Source: Streptomyces sp. H39-S7
Lineage (GTDB): Bacteria; Actinomycetota; Actinomycetes; Streptomycetales; Streptomycetaceae
Direction: 5' to 3'
Assembly (NCBI RefSeq): GCF_027158205.1
Contig: NZ_JAPVLU010000018.1
Location: 62,001-126,000 of the forward strand
Length of the DNA: 64,000 bases
Positions 35,402-44,229 of this stretch are shown here, piece by piece. Within the stretch, counting starts at the first letter, position 1. Every line of letters starts with the position of its first letter. The position numbers and the translations under genes are program-made. The notes under the pieces were generated by a model. The model had not been told where the DNA came from, did no database searches, and worked only from the letters and a program-made list of their open reading frames with translations.

Positions 35402-36502
35402 GTGCCTCAAGAAGACGTGAAGATCCCCCAGCAGGCCACCGCGGGGGCGGAGCCCCTGCTCAGGGTCACCGGGCTGGTCAAGCACTTCCCGATCACCAAG
35501 GGGATGCTCCGCCGGCAGGTCGGCGCCGTGCAGGCGGTCGACGGGATCGACCTCCAGGTGGCGGCGGGTCAGACGCTCGGCGTGGTGGGGGAGTCGGGCT
35601 GCGGCAAGTCCACCATGGGACGGCTGATCACCCGGCTGCTCGAACCCAGCGGCGGGAAGATCGAGTTCCAGGGCCGGGACATCACCCACCTGAGCGTGGG
35701 GGAGATGCGACCACTGCGCCGCGACGTGCAGATGATCTTCCAGGACCCCTACTCCTCGCTCAATCCGCGGCACACCATCGGCACCATCGTCGGAGCGCCG
35801 TTCAAGCTCCAGAAGGTGGCGACGGAGGGCGGCGTGAAGAAGGAGGTGCAGGGCCTCCTGGAGCTGGTCGGGCTCAACCCCGAGCACTACAACCGCTATC
35901 CGCACGAGTTCTCCGGCGGGCAGCGGCAGCGCATCGGGATCGCGCGGGCGCTCGCCCTCAAGCCGAAGCTGGTCGTGGCGGACGAGCCGGTCTCGGCGCT
36001 GGACGTCTCCATCCAGGCGCAGGTGGTCAACCTGCTGGACGACCTGCAGAGCGAGCTCGGGCTGACGTACGTGATCATCGCGCACGACCTGTCCGTCATC
36101 CGGCACGTCTCGGACCGGATCGCGGTGATGTACCTCGGCAAGGTCGTCGAGGTCGCGGACCGCGAGGCGCTCTACGCAAGGCCGATGCACCCGTACACCA
36201 ACGCGCTGCTCTCCGCGGTGCCGGTGCCGGACCCGAAGCGGCGTACCGCGCGCCAGCGGATCCTGCTCACCGGCGACGTGCCCTCGCCGATCAACCCGCC
36301 GTCCGGCTGCCGCTTCCACACCCGCTGCTGGAAGGCGACCGAGGTGTGCTCCGCGCAGGAGCCGCCGCTGGTCACGCTGGAGACGGGGCACCAGGTGGCG
36401 TGCCACCACCCGGAGAACACGCCGGAGAGCGCGCCGGAGAACGCCTCGGGCGGAACCCCGGGCGATGCCCCGGACATCGGTAATCAGCCAACTGACCTTT
36501 AG
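35402..36502 (+). CDS. Peptide ABC transporter ATPase (DppF/OppF type)
   Basis: A 366-residue ATPase with Walker A GESGCGKST, Q-loop IFQDPYSSLNPR, signature FSGGQRQRIGIARAL, Walker B LVVADEPVSALD and switch His in IIAHD. The C-terminal CRFHTRCWKAT motif and a Pro/Glu/Gly-rich tail follow. GTG 35402 is preferred because AAGGA lies 7 nt upstream. GTG 35387, which overlaps the previous stop as GTGA, is an alternative adding five residues. It is the last gene of the transporter operon, and a small hairpin follows at 36505-36535. Confidence 0.94.
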   Translation: MPQEDVKIPQQATAGAEPLLRVTGLVKHFPITKGMLRRQVGAVQAVDGIDLQVAAGQTLGVVGESGCGKSTMGRLITRLLEPSGGKIEFQGRDITHLSVGEMRPLRRDVQMIFQDPYSSLNPRHTIGTIVGAPFKLQKVATEGGVKKEVQGLLELVGLNPEHYNRYPHEFSGGQRQRIGIARALALKPKLVVADEPVSALDVSIQAQVVNLLDDLQSELGLTYVIIAHDLSVIRHVSDRIAVMYLGKVVEVADREALYARPMHPYTNALLSAVPVPDPKRRTARQRILLTGDVPSPINPPSGCRFHTRCWKATEVCSAQEPPLVTLETGHQVACHHPENTPESAPENASGGTPGDAPDIGNQPTDL

Positions 36503-36504
36503 TG

Positions 36505-36535
36505 CATGACGACTTAGCGAAAAGTCATGGTCATG
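36505..36535 (+). terminator. Weak hairpin at the end of the peptide transporter operon
   Basis: CATGAC-GACTT pairs with AAGTC and GTCATG across a 3-nt bulge, around a 6-nt loop. The stem is AT-rich compared with other terminators here, so its role is uncertain. Confidence 0.35.
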
Positions 36536-36594
36536 ACGAGGGGGGAGGGTGCAGAGTCGGCGCGTCACTGTTCGCGCTCGAAGGGCATCCCCCC

Positions 36595-38013
36595 ATGGCA
36601 CCCTCCCGTCCGGCCAGACTCCTCGGCTCCGCGCTCGCCGTCATCAGCGTCTCGGCCTGCCTGATCTCCGGCGCCCCTCCGACGGCCGCCGCCTCGCACC
36701 ATCCCGCGCCCGGCGCCCCGGGCGTCGGGGACCCGTACTTCCCGGAGCTCGGCAACGGCGGCTACGACGTCGAGCACTACGGACTCGACGTCTCCTACGA
36801 CCCGGCCAGTGACCGGCTCGACGGCCGGGCGGCCGTCACCGCCCGCGCCACCCAGAACCTCTCCTCCTTCGACCTCGACCTGCAGCAGCTCACCGTCACC
36901 TCGGTCAGCGTGGACGGCAAGCCGGCGCGGTTCACCCGCAGCGGCGACGAGATCGCCATCACCCCGCGCCACGCGTTGCGCAAGGGGCAGCGGTTCACCG
37001 CCACCGTCGTCTACGGCGGAGTGCCGGAGCCGCTCAGCGGCCCCATCGTCTTCGGCTCGAAGTACGGCTGGATGAAGACCACCGACGGTGTCTTCGTCGC
37101 CTGCGAGCCGAACGCCGCCTCCACCTGGTTCCCCGGCAGCGACCACCCGTCCGACAAGGCCACCTTCGACATCCGGATCAGCGCCCCCAAGGGCCTCAAG
37201 GGCGTTTCCAACGGCGTGCTGACCTCCCAGTTCGACAAGGGCTCGCGCACCGTCTCCACCTGGCGCGAGTCCCGTCCGATGGCGACCTACCTCGCGACGG
37301 CCACCATCGGGAAGTTCGACGTGAAGACCGGGACCACACCCGGCGGCATACCGATCTACGTGGCCACCGACCCGGTCCTCGCCAACGGCTCGGTGGACGT
37401 CTACGCGGTCACCGCGGAGGCCACCGACTACTGGTCCCAGGTCTTCGGCCGCTACCCCTTCGAGGTCACCGGCGCGATCGTCGACGACATGCCGGAGGCC
37501 GGCTTCTCGCTGGAGGTGCAGTCCAAGCCCGTCTACTCCGCGGTCCGCAGCGAGTCCACGATCGTCCACGAACTGGCCCACCAGTGGTTCGGCGACTCCG
37601 TCAGCGTGGACCAGTGGAAGGACATCTGGCTCAACGAGGGCTTCGCGACCTACGCCCAGTGGCTGTGGACCGAGCACCGGGGGACCCGCTCCGCCCATGA
37701 CGCGTTCCTCGCCGCGTACAACGGGCGTCCGGCCACGGCCGCCTTCTGGCAGATCGACGTCGCCGACCCGCAGCGCGACACGATGTTCGCCGACGCCGTC
37801 TACACCCGCGGTGCGATGACGCTCCAGATCCTGCGCGAGCGGATCGGCGACACCGCCTTCTTCGAGCTGCTCAAGGCCTGGACCTCGCAGCACCGGTACG
37901 GCAACGCGCACACGGCCGAGTTCACCGCGCTCGCCGAGAAGGTGTCGGGGCAGCAGCTGGACGACCTCTTCGGGACCTGGCTCTCCACGAAGGGCAAGCC
38001 GACCCTGACGTAA
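36595..38013 (+). CDS. Secreted M1-family zinc aminopeptidase, short form
   Basis: A 472-residue exported protein with a signal peptide (an SVSAC lipobox-like end is possible; otherwise cleavage near PTAAAS). The M1 fold gives an N-terminal beta-saddle (residues 50-240) and a thermolysin-like domain with HELAHQWFGD and LNEGFATYAQW, so both His and the Glu of HExxH-N18-E are present. The exopeptidase GxMEN loop is replaced by PEAGFSLE, as I recall from other short bacterial M1 proteins. The C-terminal superhelical domain is missing. ATG 36595 has GAAGGG upstream. It follows the peptide importer on the same strand, so it may supply that importer with substrates. Confidence 0.9.
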   Translation: MAPSRPARLLGSALAVISVSACLISGAPPTAAASHHPAPGAPGVGDPYFPELGNGGYDVEHYGLDVSYDPASDRLDGRAAVTARATQNLSSFDLDLQQLTVTSVSVDGKPARFTRSGDEIAITPRHALRKGQRFTATVVYGGVPEPLSGPIVFGSKYGWMKTTDGVFVACEPNAASTWFPGSDHPSDKATFDIRISAPKGLKGVSNGVLTSQFDKGSRTVSTWRESRPMATYLATATIGKFDVKTGTTPGGIPIYVATDPVLANGSVDVYAVTAEATDYWSQVFGRYPFEVTGAIVDDMPEAGFSLEVQSKPVYSAVRSESTIVHELAHQWFGDSVSVDQWKDIWLNEGFATYAQWLWTEHRGTRSAHDAFLAAYNGRPATAAFWQIDVADPQRDTMFADAVYTRGAMTLQILRERIGDTAFFELLKAWTSQHRYGNAHTAEFTALAEKVSGQQLDDLFGTWLSTKGKPTLT

Positions 38014-38026
38014 GAGACCATATGGC

Positions 38027-38704
38027 GTGATCCCGGAACTCTTCACCCCCTCCGTCCAGCACGCGATCGATCTCGTCGGCATCTTCGTCTTCGCGATCTC
38101 CGGCGCGCTGGCCGCCGTCCGCAAGAACTACGACGTGTTCGGCATCGCCGTGCTCGCCGAGGTGACCGCGCTGGGCGGAGGGATCTTCCGCGACCTGATG
38201 ATCGGCGCGACGCCGCCCGCCGCCTTCAGCGACCTCGGCTACTTCACCACCCCGCTCCTCGCCACGGTGCTGGTGTTCTTCCTGCACCCCGAGGTCGCGC
38301 GGATCAACACCACCGTCAACGTCTTCGACGCCGCCGGCCTCGGCCTCTTCTGCGTGGCCGGCACCGTCAAGGCCTACGACTACGGACTCGGCCTGGCGCC
38401 GTCCGCCGCCCTGGGCCTGGCCACGGCGGCGGGCGGCGGTGTGCTGCGCGACCTCCTCGCCAACGAGGTGCCGAACCTGCTCCGCTGGGACCGCGACCTG
38501 TACGCGGTCCCCGCCATGGTCGGCTCGATCATGGCGGCGCTGCTGATCAAGTTCGGCGCGCTCAACGGCACCACCAGCGCTCTCGCGGCCGTCACCGCCT
38601 TCGTGCTCCGGCTGTGCGCCATGTACTTCGGCTGGCGCGCGCCGCGCGCCTGGCACCGCAGGAGCCGGGCGACGAGCGAGGAGGAGGCGCGGGACGCGAT
38701 GTAG
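38027..38704 (+). CDS. TRIC cation-channel family membrane protein (UPF0126)
   Basis: A 225-residue integral membrane protein with seven predicted helices arranged as two three-helix repeats. Each repeat carries the family signature: GGGIFRDLMIG (about residue 48) and GGGVLRDLLANEVP (about residue 138). Prokaryotic TRIC homologues are trimeric monovalent cation channels. A basic C-terminal tail (APRAWHRRSRATSEEE) faces the cytoplasm. GTG 38027 starts 13 bp after the peptidase stop, so the two genes are probably co-transcribed. It converges on an SDR gene with a 20-bp gap. Confidence 0.92.
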   Translation: MIPELFTPSVQHAIDLVGIFVFAISGALAAVRKNYDVFGIAVLAEVTALGGGIFRDLMIGATPPAAFSDLGYFTTPLLATVLVFFLHPEVARINTTVNVFDAAGLGLFCVAGTVKAYDYGLGLAPSAALGLATAAGGGVLRDLLANEVPNLLRWDRDLYAVPAMVGSIMAALLIKFGALNGTTSALAAVTAFVLRLCAMYFGWRAPRAWHRRSRATSEEEARDAM

Positions 38705-38724
38705 GTCCTGGGCTCGTCCGGCGG

Positions 38725-39483
38725 TTACCGTCCCAGCGCCGCGCCGCCGTTGATGTGCAGGATCTGGCCGGTGACGTACGCCGCCTCGGGGGAGGCGAGG
38801 TACCGGATGGCCGCCGCGATCTCGCTCGGGGCGCCGGGTTGTCCCGTCAGGGTCTGGGAGACCCGCGACGCGACGAAGTCGGGCGTCGCCCGGTCGCCGA
38901 AGAACTCGGTGTCGCCGACGAAGCCGGGCGCCACGGCGTTGGCCGTCACCCCGTCGGTGCCCAGCCGCTGCGCCAGCTCGAAGGTGTAGGCGTGCAGGGC
39001 GGCCTTGGCGCCGCCGTAGGAGCCGGGGCCGCGCAGCGCGGCGATCGACGACAGGTGCACGATGCGCCCGCCGGGCCGCCGGAGCTGCGGCAGCAGCGCC
39101 TCGGTCAGCAGGACCGCGGTGAGCACGTTGGCCTCGAAGTTCTTGCGGTAGCCGGCCGCGATCCCCTCCAGCGTCCCGTCCGAGGACGAGGCGACGTTGC
39201 CGCCCGCGTTGGTGACGATGACGTCGACCGGGTCGTCGCCCTCGACGAACCGCGCCGCGTCCCGCACCTGCTCCGGGTCGCTGAGGTCGGCGGCGGTCCA
39301 GCTCACCAGTCCGCCGCCGTGCGTGGCGTTGAGCTTGTCCGCCGTCTCCCGCAGCAGCTCGGCGCGCCGGCCGATGATGACGACCCGGTCGCCGTCGGCC
39401 GCGAACGCCTCCGCGGTCGCGAGCCCGATACCTGTGCCGCCACCGGACACCACTACCCGTCGTCCCACTGTGTACTCCGTCAT
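38725..39483 (-). CDS. Short-chain dehydrogenase/reductase
   Basis: A 252-residue classical SDR: cofactor motif SGGGTGIGLA (residues 13-22), a Gly-Arg-Arg turn (IIGRRAELL) that favours NADP(H), NAGG, active-site Ser in HLSSIAAL and YxxxK in SYGGAKAAL. The C-terminal VTGQILHINGGAALG is the usual 3-oxoacyl-reductase-like ending. The substrate is unknown. It is transcribed alone and divergently from the thioesterase-like gene at 39604, with 120 bp between the starts. Confidence 0.93.
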   Translation of the reverse strand: MTEYTVGRRVVVSGGGTGIGLATAEAFAADGDRVVIIGRRAELLRETADKLNATHGGGLVSWTAADLSDPEQVRDAARFVEGDDPVDVIVTNAGGNVASSSDGTLEGIAAGYRKNFEANVLTAVLLTEALLPQLRRPGGRIVHLSSIAALRGPGSYGGAKAALHAYTFELAQRLGTDGVTANAVAPGFVGDTEFFGDRATPDFVASRVSQTLTGQPGAPSEIAAAIRYLASPEAAYVTGQILHINGGAALGR

Positions 39484-39603
39484 GTATATGAACCCGAGTC
39501 ATGTCCTTGGTTGGAAACTAGGGAGCGGGCCCGTCGGTGTCAAGGGATCCGGGAGGCGGACGGGACTGGACAAGACGGCGCTACTCGCGGGTAACATGCG
39601 GCC

Positions 39604-40467
39604 ATGGCATATGCGGCAGCTCAGGCGACCATCGGGGACAGCGAATTCGACCGGGACACAGCGGTCGTCCCGCGGCCCGGCGAGCCGGGCGTCTACGACG
39701 CCGACCTCTCGGCGGGCTGGACCATCATCCAGGCCGTCAACGGCGGCTACCTGCTCGGCGTGATCGGCCGCGCCCTCCAGCAGGCGCTGCCGCACCCCGA
39801 CCCCTTCACCGTCACCGCGCACTACCTCACCGCCTCGCAGCCGGGCCCCGCGACGATCCGCACCGAGACCGTCCGCGCCGGGCGCACCCTCTCCACCGGC
39901 CAGGCGTCGCTCTTCCAGACCGACGCCGACGGCCGCGAGGTCGAGCGGATGCGCGTCGTGGCGGCCTACGGCGACCTGGACGCACTGCCGGACGATGTGC
40001 GCACGACAGCCGCCGTACCGCCGATCCCGCCCTACGAGGAGTGCTTCGGCGCCGACGCGGCGCCCGCCGGCAGCACCGCCATCGACGGCTCCACCGCCAT
40101 CATCCAGCGCCTGGACCTGCGGCTCGACCCCGCCACCGCCGGCTGGGCGATCGGCGCCCCCTCCGGCAAGGGCGACATGCGCGGCTGGCTCGGCCTGGCC
40201 GACGGCCGCGACCACGACCCGCTCTCCCTGCTGCTCACGGTCGACGCCCTCCCGCCGACCGCCTTCGACCTCGGCATCAAGGGCTGGGTGCCGACCGTCG
40301 AGCTGACGGTGCACATCCGCTGCCGCCCCGCACCGGGCCCGCTGCGCGTCGCCATCACCACCCGCAACCTGGCCGGCGGCTTCCTGGAGGAGGACGCGCA
40401 GGTCTGGGACAGCGCGGACCGCCTGGTCGCGCAGTCCCGTCAGCTCGCGCGGGCCCTTCTGTCCTGA
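39604..40467 (+). CDS. Thioesterase-family protein, double hotdog (TesB-like)
   Basis: A 287-residue cytoplasmic protein made of two hotdog halves. The first half has VNGGYLLGVIGRAL and DPFTVTAHYLTASQPGPATI, the second PPTAFDLGIKGWVPTVELTVHIR; both are typical of the acyl-CoA thioesterase 4HBT_3 family, common in actinobacteria. It would hydrolyse medium or long acyl-CoA. ATG 39604 is the start and AACATGCGGCC precedes it, so the ribosome-binding site is weak. It is 34 bp upstream of the cysteine desulfurase gene and may be the first gene of the thiolation unit transcript without being functionally related. Confidence 0.88.
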   Translation: MAYAAAQATIGDSEFDRDTAVVPRPGEPGVYDADLSAGWTIIQAVNGGYLLGVIGRALQQALPHPDPFTVTAHYLTASQPGPATIRTETVRAGRTLSTGQASLFQTDADGREVERMRVVAAYGDLDALPDDVRTTAAVPPIPPYEECFGADAAPAGSTAIDGSTAIIQRLDLRLDPATAGWAIGAPSGKGDMRGWLGLADGRDHDPLSLLLTVDALPPTAFDLGIKGWVPTVELTVHIRCRPAPGPLRVAITTRNLAGGFLEEDAQVWDSADRLVAQSRQLARALLS

Positions 40468-40501
40468 CGCAGGCCCGCACGACCGTAGAATCGGCGTCAT
40501 C

Positions 40502-41668
40502 ATGGCCTACCTCGACCACGCCGCCACCACGCCGATGCTTCCGGAGGCGGTGCGGACGATGACCGCGCACCTGACGGTCACCGGCAACGCCTCCTCGCTG
40601 CACGCACCCGGGCGGCGGGCCCGGAGAACCGTCGAGGAGTCCCGCGAATCGCTCGCCGAGGCACTCGGCGCCCGCCCCAGCGAGATCGTCTTCACCGCCG
40701 GCGGGACCGAGTCCGACAACCTCGCCGTCAAGGGCCTGTACTGGGCGCGCCGGGCCGAGGACCCGCGCCGGGTCCGGGTACTGGCCAGCCCCGTCGAACA
40801 CCACGCCGTCCTGGACGCCGTCGACTGGCTCGTCGAGCACGAGGGCGCGCGCGTCGAGTGGCTGCCGGTCGACGCGTACGGCCGGGTGCACGCGGACACG
40901 CTGCGCGAGGCGATCGAACGCGACCCCGGGACCATCGCCCTGGCGACCGTGATGTGGGCCAACAACGAGGTCGGCACGATCATGCCGGTCCGCGAACTGG
41001 CCGCGGTCGCCCGCGAGCACGGCGTCCCGCTGCACGCGGACGCGGTGCAGGCGTTCGGCCAGATCGAGGTCGACTTCGCGGCCTCCGGCCTCGACGCGAT
41101 GACCGTGACCGGCCACAAGGTCGGCGGCCCCTACGGCGTCGGCGCGCTCGTGCTGCGCCGCGAGCACACCCCCGTCCCGCTGCTGCACGGCGGCGGCCAG
41201 GAGCGCAGCCGCTCCGGCACGCTGGACGTCCCCGCCATCGCCGCCTTCGCGACGGCCGGCGCGCTGGCCGCCGAGCGGCGCGAGCAGTTCGCCGACGAGG
41301 TCGGCGCGCTCCGCGACGACCTGGTGGAGAAGGTCCTCGCCGCCGTCCCGGAGGTCGTGCTCAACGGCGACCCGTCGCGGGAGGGCCGACTGCCGGCCAA
41401 CGCGCACTTCTCGTTCCCCGGCTGCGAGGGCGACTCCCTGCTCCTCCTCCTCGACGCCCAGGGCATCGCCTGCTCCACCGGCTCCGCCTGCACGGCCGGC
41501 GTCGCCCAGCCCAGCCACGTCCTCATCGCGATGGGCCAGCCCGCCGACCGCGCCCGCGGCTCCCTGCGCTTCTCCCTGGGCCACACCACGACCCGGAACG
41601 AGATCGACGCCCTGGCCACGGCGATCGGCCCGGTGGTGGAACGAGCCCGCAAGGCGGGCCTGAGCTAG
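40502..41668 (+). CDS. Cysteine desulfurase (IscS/NifS type)
   Basis: A 388-residue PLP enzyme that removes sulphur from cysteine as a protein-bound persulfide. MAYLDHAATTPMLPEAV starts the protein, the PLP lysine is Lys206 (TGHKVGGPYG), HGGGQERSRSGT follows, and the persulfide Cys330 lies in STGSACTAG. It is not within an suf or isc cluster but 114 bp upstream of mnmA. The persulfide probably goes to MnmA for tRNA 2-thiolation, the same pairing as IscS/YrvO with MnmA elsewhere. Confidence 0.95.
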   Translation: MAYLDHAATTPMLPEAVRTMTAHLTVTGNASSLHAPGRRARRTVEESRESLAEALGARPSEIVFTAGGTESDNLAVKGLYWARRAEDPRRVRVLASPVEHHAVLDAVDWLVEHEGARVEWLPVDAYGRVHADTLREAIERDPGTIALATVMWANNEVGTIMPVRELAAVAREHGVPLHADAVQAFGQIEVDFAASGLDAMTVTGHKVGGPYGVGALVLRREHTPVPLLHGGGQERSRSGTLDVPAIAAFATAGALAAERREQFADEVGALRDDLVEKVLAAVPEVVLNGDPSREGRLPANAHFSFPGCEGDSLLLLLDAQGIACSTGSACTAGVAQPSHVLIAMGQPADRARGSLRFSLGHTTTRNEIDALATAIGPVVERARKAGLS

Positions 41669-41782
41669 CAGTCCCGGGCCGGGCAGCCGCATCAGCCCGC
41701 CGGGTGTTCGAGGGCACCCCTGCGGGCCGCGCGGGTAATCCCGTCGAACCGCGCCGGAGGCGCGTCGTACTCTGGAGGGGTT

Positions 41783-42922
41783 ATGACTGACTCTCCCCGC
41801 GACGCTCGTCGCCTGCGCGTACTGGCCGCCATGAGCGGCGGCGTCGACTCCGCGGTCGCCGCGGCCCGCGCCGTCGAGGCCGGCCACGACGTCACCGGTG
41901 TCCATCTGGCCCTCTCGGCGAACCCGCAGTCCTTCCGGACCGGCGCCCGCGGCTGCTGCACGGTCGAGGACTCCCGTGACGCCCGGCGCGCGGCCGACGT
42001 CATCGGCATCCCGTTCTACGTGTGGGACCTCGCGGAGCGATTCCGTGAGGACGTCGTCGACGACTTCGTCGCGGAGTACGCGGCCGGCCGCACCCCCAAT
42101 CCCTGCCTGCGCTGCAACGAGAAGATCAAGTTCGCGGCGCTGCTGGACAAGGCCATCGCGCTGGGCTTCGACGCCGTCTGCACCGGCCACTACGCGACCG
42201 TCGTGGTCAGCGACGACGGCACCCGCGAGCTGCACCGCGCCTCGGACGCCGCGAAGGACCAGAGCTACGTGCTCGGCGTGCTCGACGAGCGCCAGCTCGC
42301 CCACGCGATGTTCCCGCTCGGCGACACCCTCACCACCAAGGACGAGATCCGCGCCGAGGCCGAGCGCCGCGACCTGGCCGTCGCGAAGAAGCCGGACAGC
42401 CACGACATCTGCTTCATCGCCGACGGCGACACCCAGGGCTTCCTCGCCAAGCACCTCGGCAGCGCCGAGGGCGAGATCCTGGACGAGGACGGCTCCACCC
42501 TCGGCACCCACGGCGGAGCGTTCGGCTTCACCATCGGGCAGCGCAAGGGCCTGCGCATCGGCACCCCCGCCGACGACGGCAAGCCGCGCTACGTCCTGGA
42601 CATCTCCCCGGTGAACAACACCGTCACCGTCGGCCCGGTCGAGGCGCTGGACGTCACCGCGCTCACCGCCATCAGGCCCCGCTGGTGCGGCACCCCGCCC
42701 ACCGGCCGCGCCACGTACACCGCGCAACTGCGCGCCCACGGCGAGGACGTTCCCGTCACCGCCGAACTGGTCGACGGCGAGCTGCTGGTGGACTTCGACG
42801 GCGAGCCGGTCCGCGGCATCGCCCCGGGCCAGGCCGTGGTGCTCTACGACGGCACCCGCGTCGTCGGTTCCGCGACCATCGCCACCACGCGGCGCGCCCG
42901 CGCGGAGGCCGCCCGGGCCTAG
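41783..42922 (+). CDS. mnmA: tRNA-specific 2-thiouridylase
   Basis: A 379-residue enzyme that thiolates U34 of the Lys, Glu and Gln tRNAs with ATP. The PP-loop AMSGGVDSAVAA opens the protein; Cys108 (NPCLRCNEKIKF) and Cys210 (DICFIADGD) form the catalytic pair. The middle HYAT and QSYVL segments and the C-terminal beta-barrel (PVNNTVTVGP) are complete. It receives sulphur from the upstream cysteine desulfurase. ATG 41783 follows GGAGGGGTT at the proper distance. Confidence 0.97.
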   Translation: MTDSPRDARRLRVLAAMSGGVDSAVAAARAVEAGHDVTGVHLALSANPQSFRTGARGCCTVEDSRDARRAADVIGIPFYVWDLAERFREDVVDDFVAEYAAGRTPNPCLRCNEKIKFAALLDKAIALGFDAVCTGHYATVVVSDDGTRELHRASDAAKDQSYVLGVLDERQLAHAMFPLGDTLTTKDEIRAEAERRDLAVAKKPDSHDICFIADGDTQGFLAKHLGSAEGEILDEDGSTLGTHGGAFGFTIGQRKGLRIGTPADDGKPRYVLDISPVNNTVTVGPVEALDVTALTAIRPRWCGTPPTGRATYTAQLRAHGEDVPVTAELVDGELLVDFDGEPVRGIAPGQAVVLYDGTRVVGSATIATTRRARAEAARA

Positions 42923-42954
42923 GCGCACGCGCGTCGCCTCGTAGGGTGGCGGAC

Positions 42955-43485
42955 ATGAACATCTGTGTCTTCATGTCCGCCGCCGACCTCGACGAGCGCT
43001 ACACCGTGCCGGCCCGCGAGTTCGCCGGGCTGATCGGCAGGGGCGGCCACACCCTGGTGTGGGGCGGGTCGGAATCGGGCCTCATGAAGGTCGTGGCGGA
43101 CGGCGTGCAGGAGGCCGGCGGCCGGCTGGTCGGCGTGTCCGTGGAGTTCCTGCACAAGGTGGCGCGCGAGAACGCCGACGAGATGGTGATCACCGCGGAC
43201 CTCGCGGAGCGCAAGGCGCAGCTGCTGCTGCGCTCGGACGCGATCGTCGTCATGGTCGGCGGCACGGGCACCCTGGACGAGGCGACCGAGATCCTCGAAC
43301 TGAAGAAGCACGGCCTGCACGCCAAGCCGGTCGTGCTGCTGAACGCGGCCGGGTTCTACGACGGCCTCAAACTGCAGTTCCAGCGGATGGACGCCGAAGG
43401 CTTCCTTCCGCTGCCCCTGAGCGACCTGGTCTTCTTCGCCGAGGACGGCGCCGAGGCCATGGCATACCTGGAGGAGAACGCGTGA
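42955..43485 (+). CDS. LOG-family protein (TIGR00730, nucleotide phosphoribohydrolase-like)
   Basis: A 176-residue Rossmann-like protein. The LOG signature is present in near-standard form: AERKAQL (ordinarily MHERK) and VGGTGTLDEATEILEL (PGGxGTxxE), with GGSESGLMKVVADGV as the N-terminal nucleotide loop. Members cleave nucleoside 5'-monophosphates to free base and ribose-5-phosphate (cytokinin activation in plants, housecleaning in bacteria). ATG 42955 is used. Its stop overlaps the next start by 4 bp, so it is coupled to an SDR gene. Confidence 0.87.
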   Translation: MNICVFMSAADLDERYTVPAREFAGLIGRGGHTLVWGGSESGLMKVVADGVQEAGGRLVGVSVEFLHKVARENADEMVITADLAERKAQLLLRSDAIVVMVGGTGTLDEATEILELKKHGLHAKPVVLLNAAGFYDGLKLQFQRMDAEGFLPLPLSDLVFFAEDGAEAMAYLEENA

Positions 43486-44171
43486 GCACGCATCTGATCA
43501 CTGGCGCCGGTTCCGGCATCGGCGCCGCCGTCGCCCAGCGGCTGCTGGACCGCGGCGACGAGGTGCTGCTCCTCGCGCGGGACGCCGGACGGGCCAAGGA
43601 GCTGGCGGCGCGCTTCGAGGGCGCCCGCACCCTCGTCGGCGACCTGGCGGAACCGGCGCGCCTGTCGTGGGCCTTCGCCCACCAGCCGATGCCGGACCGG
43701 CTCGACTCGCTGCTGCACATCGCGGGCGTCGTCGAGCTCGGCGGGATCGGGGAGCTGACCGCGAAGGTCTGGCAGCAGACGCTCGCCGTCAACCTCATCG
43801 CACCGGCCGAGCTGACGCGGCTGGTCCTGCCCCAGCTGCGGATGTCGCAGGGCCATGTCGTCTTCGTCAACTCCGGCGCGGGGCTCGCCGCGCACGCGAA
43901 CTGGGGGGTGTACGCGGCGAGCAAGCACGGCCTGAAGGCCGTGGCGGACGCGCTGCGTCAGGAGGAGCACGGGAACGGGGTGCGGGTGACGAGCGTGTAC
44001 CCGGGCCGCACCGCCACCCCGATGCAGGAGAAGGTCCACCACCAGGAGGGGACGGAGTACGACGCGTCGCGCTGGATCGACCCGTCGTCGGTGGCCACGG
44101 CGATCCTCACGGCGATCGACCTGCCGCGCGACGCCGAGATCAACGACCTGACGATCCGCCCGGGGCGCTGA
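43482..44171 (+). CDS. Short-chain dehydrogenase, coupled to the LOG-like gene
   Basis: A 229-residue SDR with TGAGSGIGAA at residues 7-16, HIAGV in the place of NAG, the active-site Ser in FVNSGAGL and YAASKHGLK as the YxxxK element. The basic residue in LLARDAGRAK suggests NADP(H). The family is close to YjgI-like small oxidoreductases, but the substrate is not readable. GTG 43482 overlaps the LOG stop as GTGA. The methionine-synthase-like gene begins 58 bp later. Confidence 0.92.
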   Translation: MSTHLITGAGSGIGAAVAQRLLDRGDEVLLLARDAGRAKELAARFEGARTLVGDLAEPARLSWAFAHQPMPDRLDSLLHIAGVVELGGIGELTAKVWQQTLAVNLIAPAELTRLVLPQLRMSQGHVVFVNSGAGLAAHANWGVYAASKHGLKAVADALRQEEHGNGVRVTSVYPGRTATPMQEKVHHQEGTEYDASRWIDPSSVATAILTAIDLPRDAEINDLTIRPGR

Positions 44172-44229
44172 CCGCGCCCCTGACAACTGGGTGGGAATCC
44201 GCGGGCAGCGCGTCTCGTACGCTTCGTGC

